The notes beneath the pieces are model-generated. The model was given only the letters and a program-made list of their open reading frames with translations, did no database searches and was not told the DNA's origin. A stretch of 64,000 bases of DNA, from NCBI RefSeq assembly GCF_004027225.2, contig NC_044282.2, positions 60,133,225-60,197,224 of the forward strand, read 5' to 3'. The DNA is from Strigops habroptila (taxonomy: Eukaryota; Chordata; Aves; Psittaciformes; Psittacidae). A program made the position numbers and the translations under genes. Positions 63,221-64,000 of this stretch are shown here, piece after piece; within the stretch, counting starts at the first letter, position 1, and each line of letters begins with the position of its first letter.

Positions 63221-64000
63221 GCTTGAAGTAGTATGATCTCAAATGGCATTCACACTGATATAGTCCCGGGGGTTTTCCCTCTATCAATCTACAATTTTCA
63301 CCTTTCATCTCAAATCTTTTGGATTATCTTGAGGACTAGAACAATTCAGCCAGTCTATCCAACAAGTAAAGGATGCTGGCTGGGGCATGTTACACTCTCT
63401 ACTGAGCTGCTGCTGCACTGCAAGCTGCAGGAGGGCTCTTCATTGAGGAGGGATGCTGCAGTGCTGTGGTTTCGCTGGAAATAGGCTGAAGGCGGGTCTG
63501 TCATCAAAGCTTGCCAGGGCTGTTGCTTTCACTGAAGTCATTCAGCTGTGTAAAATTCAGGAGAAATAGTTTTTGACTTGAAGTTTTCGTATCTTGGATA
63601 GTTGCACAAGTTGTATCAGTGGCAGGAGTATAACTCCTGTGTCTGCCGTACCTTTCTTTAACCTCTTTATAAGTGGGTTAGTGGGTCATGATTACTGTCC
63701 TGGAATACGAGGTTTAGAGTATAAACTACAGTCCTTCATGTTGCAGCATTCTATTAAAGAAAACATTATTGGATTCCATTGGATTAACAGTATGTGTAGT
63801 TTGAGCTGAAATGAATGCTGATCGGCTGGAAATTGCTCTGTGTCTGTTGAACTGTCAGTAGCGGTAAGTTTCATGGCTTGAATATAACATGTTTGTGGGT
63901 TTTGTTTTGAAAACTTAAGGAATACACATTTAGAAGGAAAATGACCAAACCAGAGCAATCCCTGTCACTCTTTTGACATTAAAAACACCTTGTGTATGTG

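Overview
This looks like nuclear DNA of a bird. Truncated CR1 LINEs of several ages lie on both strands, many ending in the CR1 signature ATTCTATG. There are spliced six-cysteine ovodefensin genes of the gallin type, and the right side holds the first coding exon of XKR6, a gene I recall lying next to the avian beta-defensin/ovodefensin cluster. One LTR-type relic at about 16.4-16.8 kb resembles a family I know from songbird sequence, so a passerine or related neoavian is likely, but the species cannot be named.

Layout. 1-10 kb: no gene seen; CR1 fragments and one MIR-like SINE relic. 10.1-10.75 kb: decayed minus-strand ovodefensin (signal exon plus promoter block). 10.9-13.6 kb: old CR1 relics. 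13.4-15.9 kb: ovodefensin copy A1, plus strand. 16-22 kb: LTR relic, ancient and younger CR1. 23.2-24.4 kb: an intact minus-strand ovodefensin of subtype B. 24.4-27.2 kb: CR1. 27-29.4 kb: ovodefensin copy A2, a paralogue of A1. 30.8-31.8 kb: a second subtype-B ovodefensin, plus strand. 31.8-57 kb: about 25 kb without a recognisable gene, holding CR1 fragments, old SINE/LINE relics and an 87-nt quasi-palindrome. 57.4-64 kb: a minisatellite, a CpG-rich promoter, XKR6 exon 1 (58427-59157) and its first intron, which carries further minisatellite arrays.

All four ovodefensin genes share one plan: a TATA box 85-106 bp before the ATG, a 58-nt exon for a 20-residue secretion signal ending in a phase-1 GT donor, and one exon for the whole mature peptide. 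A1 and A2 have spacing CX5CX3CX11CX3CC (gallin type). The other two have CX3CX3CX11CX4CC. Known ovodefensins are oviduct-expressed, secreted into egg white, and antimicrobial. The most striking signal is a 391-bp tract covering the A1/A2 mature exon and 3' UTR. It differs by one synonymous base while the promoters, signal exons and introns around it have clearly diverged, as expected from recent gene conversion.
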